In this document: piece by piece, positions 52,933 through 64,000 of the stretch
Layout: each line of letters begins with the position of its first letter
Numbering within the stretch: position 1 is the first letter of the stretch
Source: Buxus sempervirens
Taxonomy: Eukaryota > Streptophyta > Magnoliopsida > Buxales > Buxaceae
Direction: 5' to 3'
NCBI GenBank assembly: GCA_947561395.2
Contig: OX387190.1
Span: 27,026,858 to 27,090,857 of the forward strand
DNA: 64,000 nucleotides
Notes under the pieces: generated by a model
Databases searched by the model: none
Told to the model about the DNA's origin: nothing
The model's input: only the letters and a program-made list of their open reading frames with translations
Made by a program: the position numbers and the translations under genes

Positions 52933-55900
52933 TGTTTGCACCTCCCAGAGTTGACCCAGCCAACGAGGTCACCATCGCATATGCGCCACCTGAGGACGAG
53001 ATACCGATGACAATTGCCCTCAGTGGATCATGGGTAAGGGTATCGTCAGAGTCTGGCCCCCGATCAGAGAGAAGCCAGAACAAACCGGTAGGAGGCGCAG
53101 CACATGATCCTATCTACATTTCATCTGATGAGAGCACCAATATGGTGCTGACTGAAGAACTGAAGAAGGCAGCTGTCATCAACAAGGAAGACCTGGCACC
53201 ACTGAAGAATTGGAGCGCCAAACCTTTTGCAACTAGCAGGGCTAACACTTTCAAGGGGGTTTCTGTCACCTCTGAAATTTCTGTTGTAGCTACTGCTGAA
53301 CTTTTTAATGAATATCTGAACTCTTTCTACTATTTGCATCTGTCAAAAAATGAAAATAACAAAAATAATCAACTTAAGCATCGCAACCTTAGTGTCAATC
53401 CCGACGCACACCCGGAAGAGCTGGGGCACGGGATAGATAACAGGATTGCCATAATGGAACAAAAAGAACAAAAAGAAATTGAAAAGCCAATGCAAATGGC
53501 AACAATAAATAAAGAGCATGAGCCGGTGTCCAATCCTAAAAGCGAGCAAGGACTCGACAAGTCAGATTGCGACATCAGCCCATCACAGCTAGGAGATTCA
53601 AACATCGTCCCCTGTGAGCCTTTCGAGCATGAGGACGACGATGAATCGTGGGAGACCCCACTGGAAATCCAACTTGCATTGGAAAGACATGAAAAGGGTC
53701 TCCAGGCAAATATCGAGGAAACGGAGCCAATTGACATAGGTGACATGGCACAACCAAGGATACTCCAAATTGGTAAAAAACTGTCACAATTATTGAGAAA
53801 ACAGATGATTGATTTTCTGAAATCTTATTCTGACGTGTTTGCATGGTCATACGAAGATATGCCTGGGTTAGACACGGATTTGGTTGAGCATCGGTTACCG
53901 ACAAAGTCTGAGGCCATACCTGTGAAGCAGAAGCTTAGGCGCACGAAACCGGAATGGGCCCTGAAGATTAAGGAAGAGGTTACCAAGAAATTGGATGCAG
54001 GATTTTTACAAGTGACTCACTACCCTGAGTGGCTGGCCAACATTGTCCCAGTTCCCAAGAAAGACGGGAAGGTTAGGATGTGTGTGGACTACCGAGATTT
54101 GAATAGAGCAAGCCCAAAGGATGACTTCCCGTTGCCACACATAGATGTACTGGTCGATAATACAGCAACGCATTCGGTGTTCTCTTTCATGGATGGATTT
54201 TCTGGTTACAACCAGATAAGGATGGCACCTGAAGATATGGAGAAGACATCCTTCATCACGCACTGGGGAACCTACTGCTACCGTGTAATGCCATTTGGAC
54301 TAAAGAATGCGGGTGCTACATACCAGCGTGCAATGACCTTGTTGTTCCACGACATGATGCACAAAGAGATGGAAGTGTATGTGGACGACATGATAGCAAA
54401 GTCAAAGGAGGAATAGGACCACTTGGTAAATCTCGGAAAAGTATTTGACAGACTCAGGGAACACAAGCTCCGACTCAACCCAAACAAGTGTGTGTTTGGA
54501 GTCACTTCAGGCAAACTGCTCGGATTCATAGTAGGCAAGCGTGGAATTGAGGTTGATCCTGCCAAGGCCAAGGCGATTCTGGAAATGCCACCGCCATCAA
54601 CAGAAAAGGAAGTGAGAGGGTTCCTGGGCAGACTGCAATACATCAGTAGATTCATCGCACAGATGACTCCCGTGTGTGAACCTATATTCAAACTGCTGAA
54701 AAAGGATAACCCTGTGGTTTGGAATGAAGACTGCCAAGCAGCGTTTGACAAGATTAAGGCTTACTTGATGAGTCCACCGACGTTGGTACCACCGGTTTCG
54801 GGACGACCCTTGATCATGTATCTGACAGTCTCGGAGACGGCTGTAGGCTGTGTACTAGGGCAGCATGATGAGAACGGAAGAAAAGAACAAGCTATCTACT
54901 ACCTGAGTAAGAAGTTTACCAACTTTGAGGTCAGATACACGATACTTGAAAGGACGTGTTGCGCCCTGGTCTGGGCAGCTCAGAAGCTTCGGCACTATCT
55001 ACTCAGTCATACGGTCCTATTAATCTCAAATCTTGATCCGTTGAAGTATATTTTTGAAAAGCCGATCTCCACGGGTAGGGTCGCCAGATGGCAGGTGCTT
55101 TTATCAGAATATGATATCGTCTACACAACTAGAAAGGCGATAAAGGGACAAGCAGTGGCGGATCACTTGGCAGAGCATCCCCTACCTGATTACCAACCAC
55201 TCATGACTCACTTCCCAGACGAAGATGTGATGTGCACAGAATCTGCAAAGGATACAGAAGAAACCAAATGGCAGATGTTCTTTGATGGGGCAGTCAATGT
55301 AAATGGAAAAGGAATTGGAGCAGTATTAATCTCCCCAGATGGTGTCCACCACCCAATAGCGGCAAAACTTATGTTCGATTGCACTAGCAATATGGCCGAG
55401 TATGAAGCATGTGTGTTAGGTCTGCGGGCAGCAATCGAAATGCGCATACAAGAACTGAAGGTATTCGGCGACTCGTGTCTCATCATTTATCAAGTTATGG
55501 GAAATTGGAGAACCCGAGATACAAAGTTGGTACCATACCAAGAGTTGGTCAAAGAATTAGAAGAGCAATTCGACAGTGTGACCTTTGACTACATGCCACG
55601 AGATGGGAATCGGTTCGCAGACGCACTGGCAACATTGGCGTCAATGACCACCATCACTAATGACACCTGGGTGCAACCCTTGGAGATAGAGATTCGGCGT
55701 TATCCCGTCTGCTGTTTTAGCATTGAGAAACTTGCACCCGAAGGAGAACCTTGGTATGCGGACATTGAGAGATATCTAAAGGAAAGGACCTTGCCAGAAA
55801 GTGCCACAGCCGCAGAAAAGCGAACCATTCAGAGGTTGGCAGGGCAATTCTTCTACAGTGGAGGTAGAGTGTACAAAAAATCGTACAATGATTCGCTACT

Positions 55901-56999
55901 GCTATGTGTCAAAGAAGACGATGCTCAAAAGCTAATTGAGGAAGTCCATGGCGGGTTATGTGGGGCACACATGAACAGGCATATGCTAGCCAGGAAGATC
56001 ATAAGGATGGGTTACTACTGGATGACTATGGAGGCAGATTGCTACGCTCATGTCAGGAAGTGTCAACTATGCCAAATCTATGCTGACAATATCTATGCAC
56101 CACCGAACACACTGTATTCCATGACGTCGCCTTGGCCATTCGCCATCTGGGGGATTGATATGATAGGCCAGGTCCATCCGAAGGCTTCGAACGGGCACCG
56201 GTTCATCTTAGTGGCAATCGACTACTTTACCAAGTGGGTAGAAGCCATGTCCTTTGTAGATGTGAAGGGATCCCATGTGCTCAAGTTTATCAAAAACAAC
56301 ATAGTCTGTCGCTATGGCGTGCCTGAGGCGATCATCACAGACAATGCAAAGAATTTGAACAACAAGGACATGGAAAAGATGTGTGCAGATTTGAAGATCA
56401 GACATCTGAACTCCACAGCATACCGACCCAAGATGAACGGGGCAGTAGAGGCTGCCAACAAGAACCTGAAGAAGATCCTCGAGAAAATGGTGGTCACCTA
56501 CAGAGACTGGCACGAGAAGTTACCTTACGCACTACACGCCTATCGGACGTCGATCAGGACATCGACCGGGGCAACCCCGTTCTCCCTGGTATATGGAATG
56601 GAAGTAGTCCTCCCCGTGGAAATACAAATCCCGTCACTCAGAATTCTAAAGGAAGCCGAGATCAGTGATGTTGAGTGGGAAGAGTCCCGATTTGACCAAT
56701 TGCAGTTATTGGATGAGAAAAGGATCAAGGCTTTGTGTCATGGCCAACTATACCAGCAAAGAGTAGTGCGAGCCTATAACAAGAAGGTAAAGCCATGACA
56801 GTTCAAAGTAGGAGATCTAGTGTTGAAACGGATCCTTCCCCATCAAGAGGACAACCGAGGGAAATTCAAGCCAAACTACAAAGGGCCGTTCGTAGTCCAC
56901 AAAGTCTTGTCTAGAGGAGCACTCATCCTACAAGAGATGGACGGGGCAGTTTTTCCTGAGCCGATAAATGCAGATGCAGTCAAACTGTACTATGCCTGA
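52932..56999 (+). pseudogene. Ogre/Tat pol: RT, RNase H, second RNase H, integrase; two in-frame stops
   Basis: One frame is open from 52875 to TAG 54414-54416, then to TGA 56796-56798, then to TGA 56997-56999. Reverse transcriptase spans about 53750-54600 (MCVDYRDLNRA, SFMDGFSGYNQI, catalytic YVDD 54378-54389). The first RNase H follows (ERTCCALVWA). A second, archaeal-like RNase H (about 55270-55660: MFFDGAV, NMAEYEACVLGL, VFGDSCLI) marks the Tat/Ogre clade. Integrase has an HHCC finger (HMNRHML, CQLCQ) and Asp, Asp, Glu in WGIDMIG, ITDNAKN (about 56340) and GAVEAANK (56448-56450). Both internal stops replace codons in continuous homology. Confidence 0.92.
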
Positions 57000-59124
57000 G
57001 ATCGTTCCAATTGGGAAATGAAGAGAGGCCATCCTTGACTCTCTTTTAGCCCATAAACCCCTTTAGGTACCCCAAATTCTCCCCTAGTTAGACAATTTTG
57101 AGCTTTGGAATTCTTTCAACCTATCACAAGTGTTCTACACCTCAAATAGGGCATTCCTGGCATAGCAAAGAGAAGAAATGGGGCACCCATGCCCCGAAAA
57201 ACTTCCGGAAAAAAAAAAAAAAAAGAGAAAAAAAAAGGGAAACAAAAAAAATTTGGAAATTTCTTACCTAACCAAAAAATGGAAATGCAAATAAGCCAGG
57301 ATGTAAGTCCTACCATCAATAAAGTAGCACACTTGATAAACCTAGAAGTCTAAGCCTTTTGAGCCACTTACCTTTCTTTCATAACCAAGACCAAGCCTAC
57401 ATTTGGTCCTATCTCTAAGACCTTTCAGATCCCAAAAGGGATGATTAGGGCAAACAGTTAGGTCCGCATTCGTTGGCAATGATGGAATTCAGAGTTTTGG
57501 AAGGCTGGGCACAGCGAAAACCCGAAAAAAGGGCGTTGTGTGGTTAGTCAAAAAAAAAAATAGAAGAACTGGTCGCATCCGAATTGGGCAGAACAAGGAA
57601 CAGAATGAGCAGTAACAGTGGCAGTGGCAGACTATGAGCAGAGAGTGATAGACAAATCTTAAGGATCCGGACCGGCAGGTTGTGCCTGAGCAGAAAACTC
57701 CGCAGAGGCCTGTGATGACAATGCTACTGAGAACACCAAGCACTACAAGTCCTGTCTGACCTAGGAAACTACTTGTGATATTGCAAACACAGACACACAC
57801 TTACACACTTGTTTCTCTGAAATTGTTCTGTTTAACTGTTTTGAGTACCATAGTGTGCCACTAACCTTAGTTGATGAGTCTCTCAACGTTGGTAGAGGCC
57901 ACCTCTAGCTGCAATGGGCAAAATGGCCTGAAGCAAAGAAAAAGAAAAAATAAAATAGATGTGCTTGCATTCCCCAGCTATTCCTCAACTAATGCATTGT
58001 TTCTTGCCAACCCTCACAGGTACGGCAACAGTAAGAAGGCGGATATTCTCTCCCAGATCCCCAGTGAAGCTCCTTCAAACGAATGGAGGGCAATCTCCAC
58101 CAACCCCACTGGAGTCCTGTCAACAATAAGAAATGATGATCAAGGATGCAATTCTCTCAAGCTTCACTCAGTCTGAAGAGGTCGGCCTCACGGAGAAAAG
58201 CAACACAGAAATAAGGTGGACTCACGCCAAACCCCTGCAAAGCTCCTCCACACTCAACAAGGACTCAGACGAGCAGGATGATGAGCTCGAACCCGGGCAG
58301 AAGGAAAAGGCCTCACAAGGAAAATGGCGGCGTAAGGGACCACACTTATCCCCAGCAAGGCAGCTTTCCCCAAGGGAACCTTCACATATGTCAAGAGCGA
58401 GAGAGGACCGCGAAGCAAGGGTCCTTACTTAATCACCAGTAGCAATCACTCCAAACAAGGAGACCCCTACTCCGAAGGAGAACCACAAGGCACGCTGCGG
58501 GAAAGGAAGTAGCAAGACATGAAGACAGATAAGCAGAAATGAAGATCTAATTGGGGCAAGATAGCCCATGTTGTAATTTTTGATTTTACACTTTTGTAAT
58601 TAGAGTAGAGCAGGTGTGGGAACCTCCTGGAAGCACTGGACAGCGCCGAGAGCACCTCCTCACCGGCAACAGCACCTCCTCCTCTTCTCTCTGTCCCATC
58701 TCTTCACTCTTTCCACTTCCAAAATCATCTCCTGGCCGAACAGCTCCTTAAAATAAAAAAAATAATAATAAAAAAATCTGAAGACACTTAAAAGCTTTAA
58801 TGGAACAAACAAGAGAAAGAAGAATATTGTTAAGTGCCTGGCATCAACGCCGAAGCAGGTTGGCGAGCTCAAGTCCAATCTAATCTCTTTCAAACATAAA
58901 CTGAATGCTAAAGAGTTGCTCCACAAAAACCCAAAAAGCAAAGGGTAAGGAAACTCCGAAGCTTGAAAGCGGCTCCACATTATTTGGACGCTTCCTTTTC
59001 TTCATAAAATTTTCAAAAGGACCGAGCTCGTCGACCATGTCGACAGAAAGGCCAGGCGCAAAAAACGAGATTCTTTTTCTCTTTGCCGTTCATCCGCAAG
59101 GTGACTCCGGCAAGGAGGGGCAGC
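57000..59124 (+). other. Ogre 3' untranslated region and polypurine tract
   Basis: About 2.1 kb between pol and the 3' LTR, with an A-rich run at 57211-57250. Open frames of about 100 codons (57871-58176, 58133-58432) show no known domain. The polypurine tract CAAGGAGGGGCAGC at 59111-59124 abuts the LTR and confirms its role as the 3' LTR. Confidence 0.75.
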
Positions 59125-62100
59125 TGTAAGCACCTCATTTTTGCGCTCCCGGAAGTGCCGGAAATGCAAAACCCTGCTAAAAAGTCAAACCCTGAAGGGT
59201 TGAAAGTTGACCTTTCGATCAAAAGAAATCTGGCTACCTTGCTCTATACCATTGGATAGAGGACTTCGATACGATTCCAACGCAATTGAGTTTGCTCAAA
59301 TCGAAGTCCGGATGAAGGTTCTGCGGGCAGTCAAACTTAAGGGAGAGCCGAGAGTTGACTTTTCCTCGATTTCCGTGCCAAGTACCTTGCTCTATACCAT
59401 TGGATAGAGGACTTCGATACGATTCCAACGCAATTGAGTTTGCTCAAATCGGAGTCCGGATGAAAAAGATATGAACAGTCAAAGCTAGGGGCATTTCTGG
59501 ATTTTTGGCAATGCCACATAGGATGCCACGTGTGCGCATGGGGGCTCCACATAGGATGCCACGTGGACACAATGAGGGCTGCACACGTGGCACCTCCTAA
59601 CCCTTCACCTCCCAACCCTTCAACTCCCAACCCTTCACTTCCCCATGAAACCCTTCATGTCCCCATAAAGAGTCTTCATTTCCCCATGAGACTCTTGGTT
59701 CCCCAATGAGTCTCTTCACTTCCCAACCAATCCTCCACCTCCCATTAACCCTTCACCTCCCCAACACAAACAACCCTCTCTCCATCTTACACATGTCACC
59801 TCCCCAATAAAAATCCTCCACCTCCCATTAACCCTTGACCTCCCCCAACCTTTCCTCTCCACATGGCAACCATCCACTTCCTCAAGAGAAAAACCCTTGA
59901 CCTCCCATCACCTTTCCTCTCCACATGGCAACCCTCCACTTCCCCAAGAGAAAAACCCTTGACCTCCCCCAACCTTTCCCCTCCACATGGCAACCATCCA
60001 CCTCCCCAATGAGTCTCTTCACTTCCCCATGCAACCCTTCATCTCCCATGGTATAAAAACCATTTTATTTCCAACACAAGGGAGGATGACCATTGGGACC
60101 CCCTTTTTTCCATTCTCTCCCAAGCTATCCCACCCTCTCTATCTCTCCCATTCGTCCTCTCCAACAGAAAAAAAAAAACCTCTCCCATCTCTCCAACCTC
60201 TCTCCAAGAAAACCCACTCCAATCCCATCTCAAGCCTTGAAACCCCACAAAAAACCTCTTCTAATGACTTCTCTACATTTCTCTCTTCCTTCTAAACACT
60301 AAAGGAGATCTTTGGAGTGCATTTGGAGAAGAGGAAGTGCTGCTCAAGAGTTGCTCCAGCCGTGCCTTGGCTTCAAGAGGAGGTTAGCACAATTCAAAGA
60401 AAGTTCTGAAGCCCTAGGTGAGTTCCTTGGCACCCTTTGTTAAACATACTTAAAAATAAATGAAATATGAGCATTTCCATTTTTTTTTATGCCATGTGCC
60501 TACTGTTCTCTCATGTTAGGATTTGTTGGTTCATTTTATTTTTTGTATATTAACTCCCATGGTAAGGGGAGGGCTTGTGCTCAATCGGAAAGGAGAGAAA
60601 GGGGCTACTCATGATCCTTTAAGTGTCATTTTTTCAGCATATGTTTTCTTTTCTTTGTTTGTTTATTGCTATTATTTATACGTGGGAGCATGTTCCCTCT
60701 CTTATTCTTTAATCCCATGTATCCCAGGTGTAACCCCCACTTACCCCTTCTTAAGACTTTTTTTTAAGTTAGATGGATGATTTAGGGAAACATGTTTTGC
60801 TATGAATTGTGTGTGGAGTGCATGCTGAATTTTGCTTCTATTATTTATTTTATTTGTGCATAGTTCAACCGAGATTCTAAGCATGCATGTCATTCACTAA
60901 TCATTTATAAATATTTAGAGCATGCATAATGGATGAAGTCACACATTCATGTACATCAAGTATTCATGCATCAAGATCTCTAAAGCTTGCCATATTGTTG
61001 CCCTTTTCTTTTTAATCATTAGTACACTTCCACCGTGCTCCTTTCCCTCTCTTATCTTGCTTTCCCATGCAATATTTGTCACTTTCTACTTCATCTAGGT
61101 TGCTGTTTTTTTACTTATAGGGAATTAACCACATCTTTCCGTACCTATTCCATGCATAGGTTCACATACCCAACCATTAGAAGCATGACCAGGTTTATAT
61201 ATGCATGTAAATATTTATTTGAGTTCATGTTCACAGCCAATGCATACACATATACATGCTTTATTGTTCACTTTTTATTTATATTTAAATGTCATGTCTT
61301 AGTTGCTTGATTGTCTTGGGTGCATGCATGAGTTCCCTACTTTAGGAATAAACCGAATGGTATCTTACTTAGGTCTTACTTGTTTGAATGCATGCATGAG
61401 TTGCTGTCCCCTTGGATAAAGTATGAGTATACATGTATTGGTCATTTGTTGGATCATGTTTTAGGTTCTTAACCGTAGGTTTTTTATTGATCAATTATGC
61501 TTGCTGTTGGCAGAATCTAAGAGACCAAACATGGACACCTTGGTCCCTGTTTATTGGCATATATGATCCAAAATGGAGGAGGCAACTTCCCATGCCTCCC
61601 CCCTCCTTTACTTGCTGTAGAAACTACCCGAAAGAGACCAAGAGCTGGAGACTCCACAACTCCAGCACCTTGGTGGGCCTTTGCAAGGGCCTACACAGCC
61701 CTAGAAAGACCCCAAGAAGCCCACAGATGCATCCTAACTGGCAAAGCCCTTAAAAATGCATTTTTATGTGTGATCTTTGTTTTTCATTGATTTGAATAAT
61801 CTCATAACTAAACCAAACGAACCAATAGGGTTTCCGGGTCACCCAGAAACCCAACATGGTACCTGGACCACCGGTCCAATTTGGAATACTAGTGGGCCTT
61901 CCAACGGGGCCCACCAAGCCCAATAAATCGGAAAGCATGCAAATAAGCAAGATTAAGTGAAATCAACCAATCAAATCGGATGGGCCAAACCCAATGCGGC
62001 CCACCCAAACTTTGCTTGTGGAATGAAGTGTGAAATGCATGGTTTGGCCGAGACTCCGGGTAAGGGCCTATCGGGCCCGCCAAGGCCCATTAACTAAACC

Positions 62101-62798
62101 TAAGAAGGGTGCAAACCCTAAACCTCAAGGAACCGGGCTTTCAAGCCCAAATTTGGACTACAGGCCCCAAGCCCGATGTCCAATTCATTTTGGCCAATAT
62201 AAGCAAGATAAGTTAAACCTTTTTTGGCAACCCACATGGGGGCCCACCCAGGGGCCCGCAAACCAATGCCGACTCACTTCTGACATGAAAAATACTTAAG
62301 TTCCAAACTTAAACCTTAATATAAAATCAATTCATTTCACCTAAGCCCACAGGGCCTCCTAGGCTTAGACGGAGGCCCACATGGGTACATGGGCTTACCC
62401 AAGCCCACCAAGGACATCGTGGACCTTCCAACGGGGCCCACCCAATCAGACCCAAATCACCTAAGTAAAGCAAGATAAAATCAACTAAAAGGACCCACAC
62501 CACTTAGGTGGTCCCGCCAAGACTTAACTAAATGGCATGCTGGATTAGGAATCGGGTGAGAACCAAATAGAAAGTTGACTCAATCCTAGGGAACCCACGG
62601 GACCCGTCATTCGACGGGGCGGACTGGGGTGTCTACGGACTTCCCCAGACCGCAACCGAGACCTGCCTCAGAATCTCAAGCCGCAGACCAAACCAATAGA
62701 TAAGATTAGGCACCCAGGTGTCCGCCTGCACCCCATCAGGCGGTGGCGACTCCGATTTCCCGTTTTCTACCAGTGCGACCGTTTTTCAGGCGCGCACA
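59125..62798 (+). mobile_element. 3' LTR of the Ogre/Tat element (3674 bp)
   Basis: It is preceded by the polypurine tract and starts TGTAAGCACC. It matches 39792-43465 with an offset of 19333. CACGTG boxes lie near 59527, 59560 and 59584; the TATA box TATAAAAA is at 60052-60059; the two conserved hairpins are at 62624-62648 and 62722-62743, followed by TGGCGACTCC. It is followed by CTGATGATGACG, the same copia flank as at 43466. Confidence 0.93.
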
Positions 62799-63577
62799 CT
62801 GATGATGACGCCGTTTGAACCATGTCTTCTTGGACTCAAACTAAACATTCTAAACACACTTAAAACACTTTCTCTTTGACACTGAATAAAGCCAAACTAA
62901 AATGTTAAACCTAACAATTTCCATCCGATCAAGGTGCAGGTAATGGTAATAGTGGTGTTCCTAATGCTGGCAAGAACACTGATGATGGTCATCCAAATCT
63001 ACACGGCAAGAAGGACTACTTATTTTCATCCAGTAACAATGGCGTGTGATACGTGCCAAGGCGTGCAGGAGTTATGGCGGCAGTAGCAGAGTTCACCCCT
63101 GCTAAATGGAAGACTACTTCAGATGCTATATATATCTCATTATGTTTTACTATTACTACTACTACTAGTATTAACAAGAGCCATGGTTGTAGGGAGAGTC
63201 AAGTCCTGCATGTACATATCTCTCCTTTTACTTTACTACTATTAGTATTAATAAGTGCCATGGTGGTAGTCATATCTTATATATATAACCTTCTATATTA
63301 TTATTACTAGTGTTAATAAATGTCCGATCGTGTTATCGTGGACGGAAGAATGGTGCTCCATTTGTGTCTTTGCTGTGCGCTGGCCAGTCCGTATGAACTT
63401 ATTATCATAAATAAAAGAGAAACATGGTTGAGTTCTCAGGCTTATATATTATCATCTTAGTTATCCTGAGGTCTCTGGTTCTGCTACTATATAAGGAGAA
63501 TCGATTTTATTTCTCTTAATCTGATTTTGTCATCATTAATCCTCACAGGTGGACGACCAAATACCAACTTGTGTAGG
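62799..63577 (+). repeat. Second copy of copia LTR end, His-rich gene tail and 3' flank
   Basis: It repeats 43466-44244 with offset 19333. It includes the copia LTR end (to 62916), the ATTTC duplication (62917-62921), the tail of the His-rich gene (62922-63049, TGA 63047-63049) and its 3' flank. I found no base difference from the first copy by eye. Confidence 0.9.
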
Positions 63578-64000
63578 TAGGGTTGGGCGGCGGGCCGGCC
63601 CGACACGCCTGAGACGTGCTCGGGCGGGCCGCGGGCCGGCCGTGCCGCGGGCCTGACGTGCCGCAGGCCTGGCAGGCCGCGGCATGCCAGGCCCGTTTGC
63701 CCAATACCCAGGCCCGACGGGCCAATTAATTTAAATTAAAAAAAAAACCCCAAAAAATCCCAAAAAATTTCTGTAAAATACTTTTATTATTCACAAAATT
63801 TTCTTACACATATTGAGATAAATTTTGCTCAAAAAAATATAAATTCATTAATTATCACAAGTACACTTACAACTTTGCAACAATTACATAATTACTTGAA
63901 CAAATAATACTGCATCACTATAGTATAAGCACATCCCAACTAGGTTGGCACCCACTCATCTATCTATCATTTGCAGTTTAAAAGAAACAAAAAAAAAAAG
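63578..64000 (-). mobile_element. hAT 2 border, second copy, running off the window
   Basis: The same hAT end as at 10188 and 44245. Unlike the 44245 copy it continues past the truncation point (63797) into sequence that matches 10393-10605. So this, not 44245, is the intact continuation of copy B. The transposase would lie beyond the window end. Confidence 0.88.

Noticed and set aside
57871..58432. Two overlapping frames of about 100 codons in the Ogre 3' region
   Set aside because: They have no domain or repeat and lie in a region that is untranslated in relatives, so they are treated as chance frames.

Overview
This is nuclear DNA of a flowering plant. The evidence is an AT-rich background with no bacterial gene organisation, large Ty3-type and Ty1-type LTR retrotransposons with host-style target duplications, hAT and Mutator transposons, several MITEs, TATA-box promoters with short leaders, and a relic of a plant F-box gene. 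I cannot name the species. Nearly everything is transposon; the only host genes I can support are three members of a small secreted-protein family (one intact, two broken) and the F-box fragment.

Layout. The window contains two collinear copies of one old segmental duplication. Copy A spans about 91-10187: a non-coding block carrying a full hAT transposon (1665-4945), a Tourist-type MITE, and a secreted His-rich gene (7989-9659) cut by a solo copia LTR and followed by a second hAT (10188-13578). Next come an F-box relic, MITEs, and the intact secreted paralogue on the minus strand (15673-15999). Copy B starts at about 17874. It has the same non-coding block, now with a solo Tat/Ogre-type LTR (18890-20691) and a 4.56 kb Mutator-like element with 864 bp terminal inverted repeats (21239-25800). 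It lacks the first hAT and so shows the empty site. A nest of LTRs follows (26153-30819), then the second copy of the His-rich gene (31072), split by a long gag-only copia element (31415-43583) that itself carries two further solo LTRs. From 44465 to 59124 lies the internal region of an Ogre/Tat-like Ty3 retrotransposon (extra ORF1, gag-protease, RT, two RNase H domains, integrase), followed by its 3' LTR (59125-62798). After that the 43466-44464 flank appears again.

Chronology from junctions. The copia element and the second hAT occupy the same site in both copies, so they predate the duplication. Copy A later reduced its copia to a solo LTR (same ATTTC target duplication) and gained the first hAT. 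Copy B gained the Mutator element and the large LTRs. The block 39792-44464 recurs almost base for base at 59125-63797, which points either to a very recent rearrangement or to an assembly join between haplotypes.

Most interesting signals. (1) Six LTR copies from at least three subfamilies share two consecutive hairpins near the LTR 3' end, with compensatory stem changes and, in some, UNCG-type tetraloops. (2) Eight tandem units between Ogre ORF1 and gag each hold a hairpin whose stem differs from unit to unit while the flanks stay constant. (3) A four-unit array at 29702-29819 keeps a constant loop and swaps covarying stems. (4) Palindrome arrays sit just upstream of the TATA boxes of several LTRs. 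(5) The His-rich gene has a repeat that stays open in several frames, so a 1-base deletion turned a His/Glu/Lys repeat into a Ser/Thr repeat. All alignments and pairings were made by eye.
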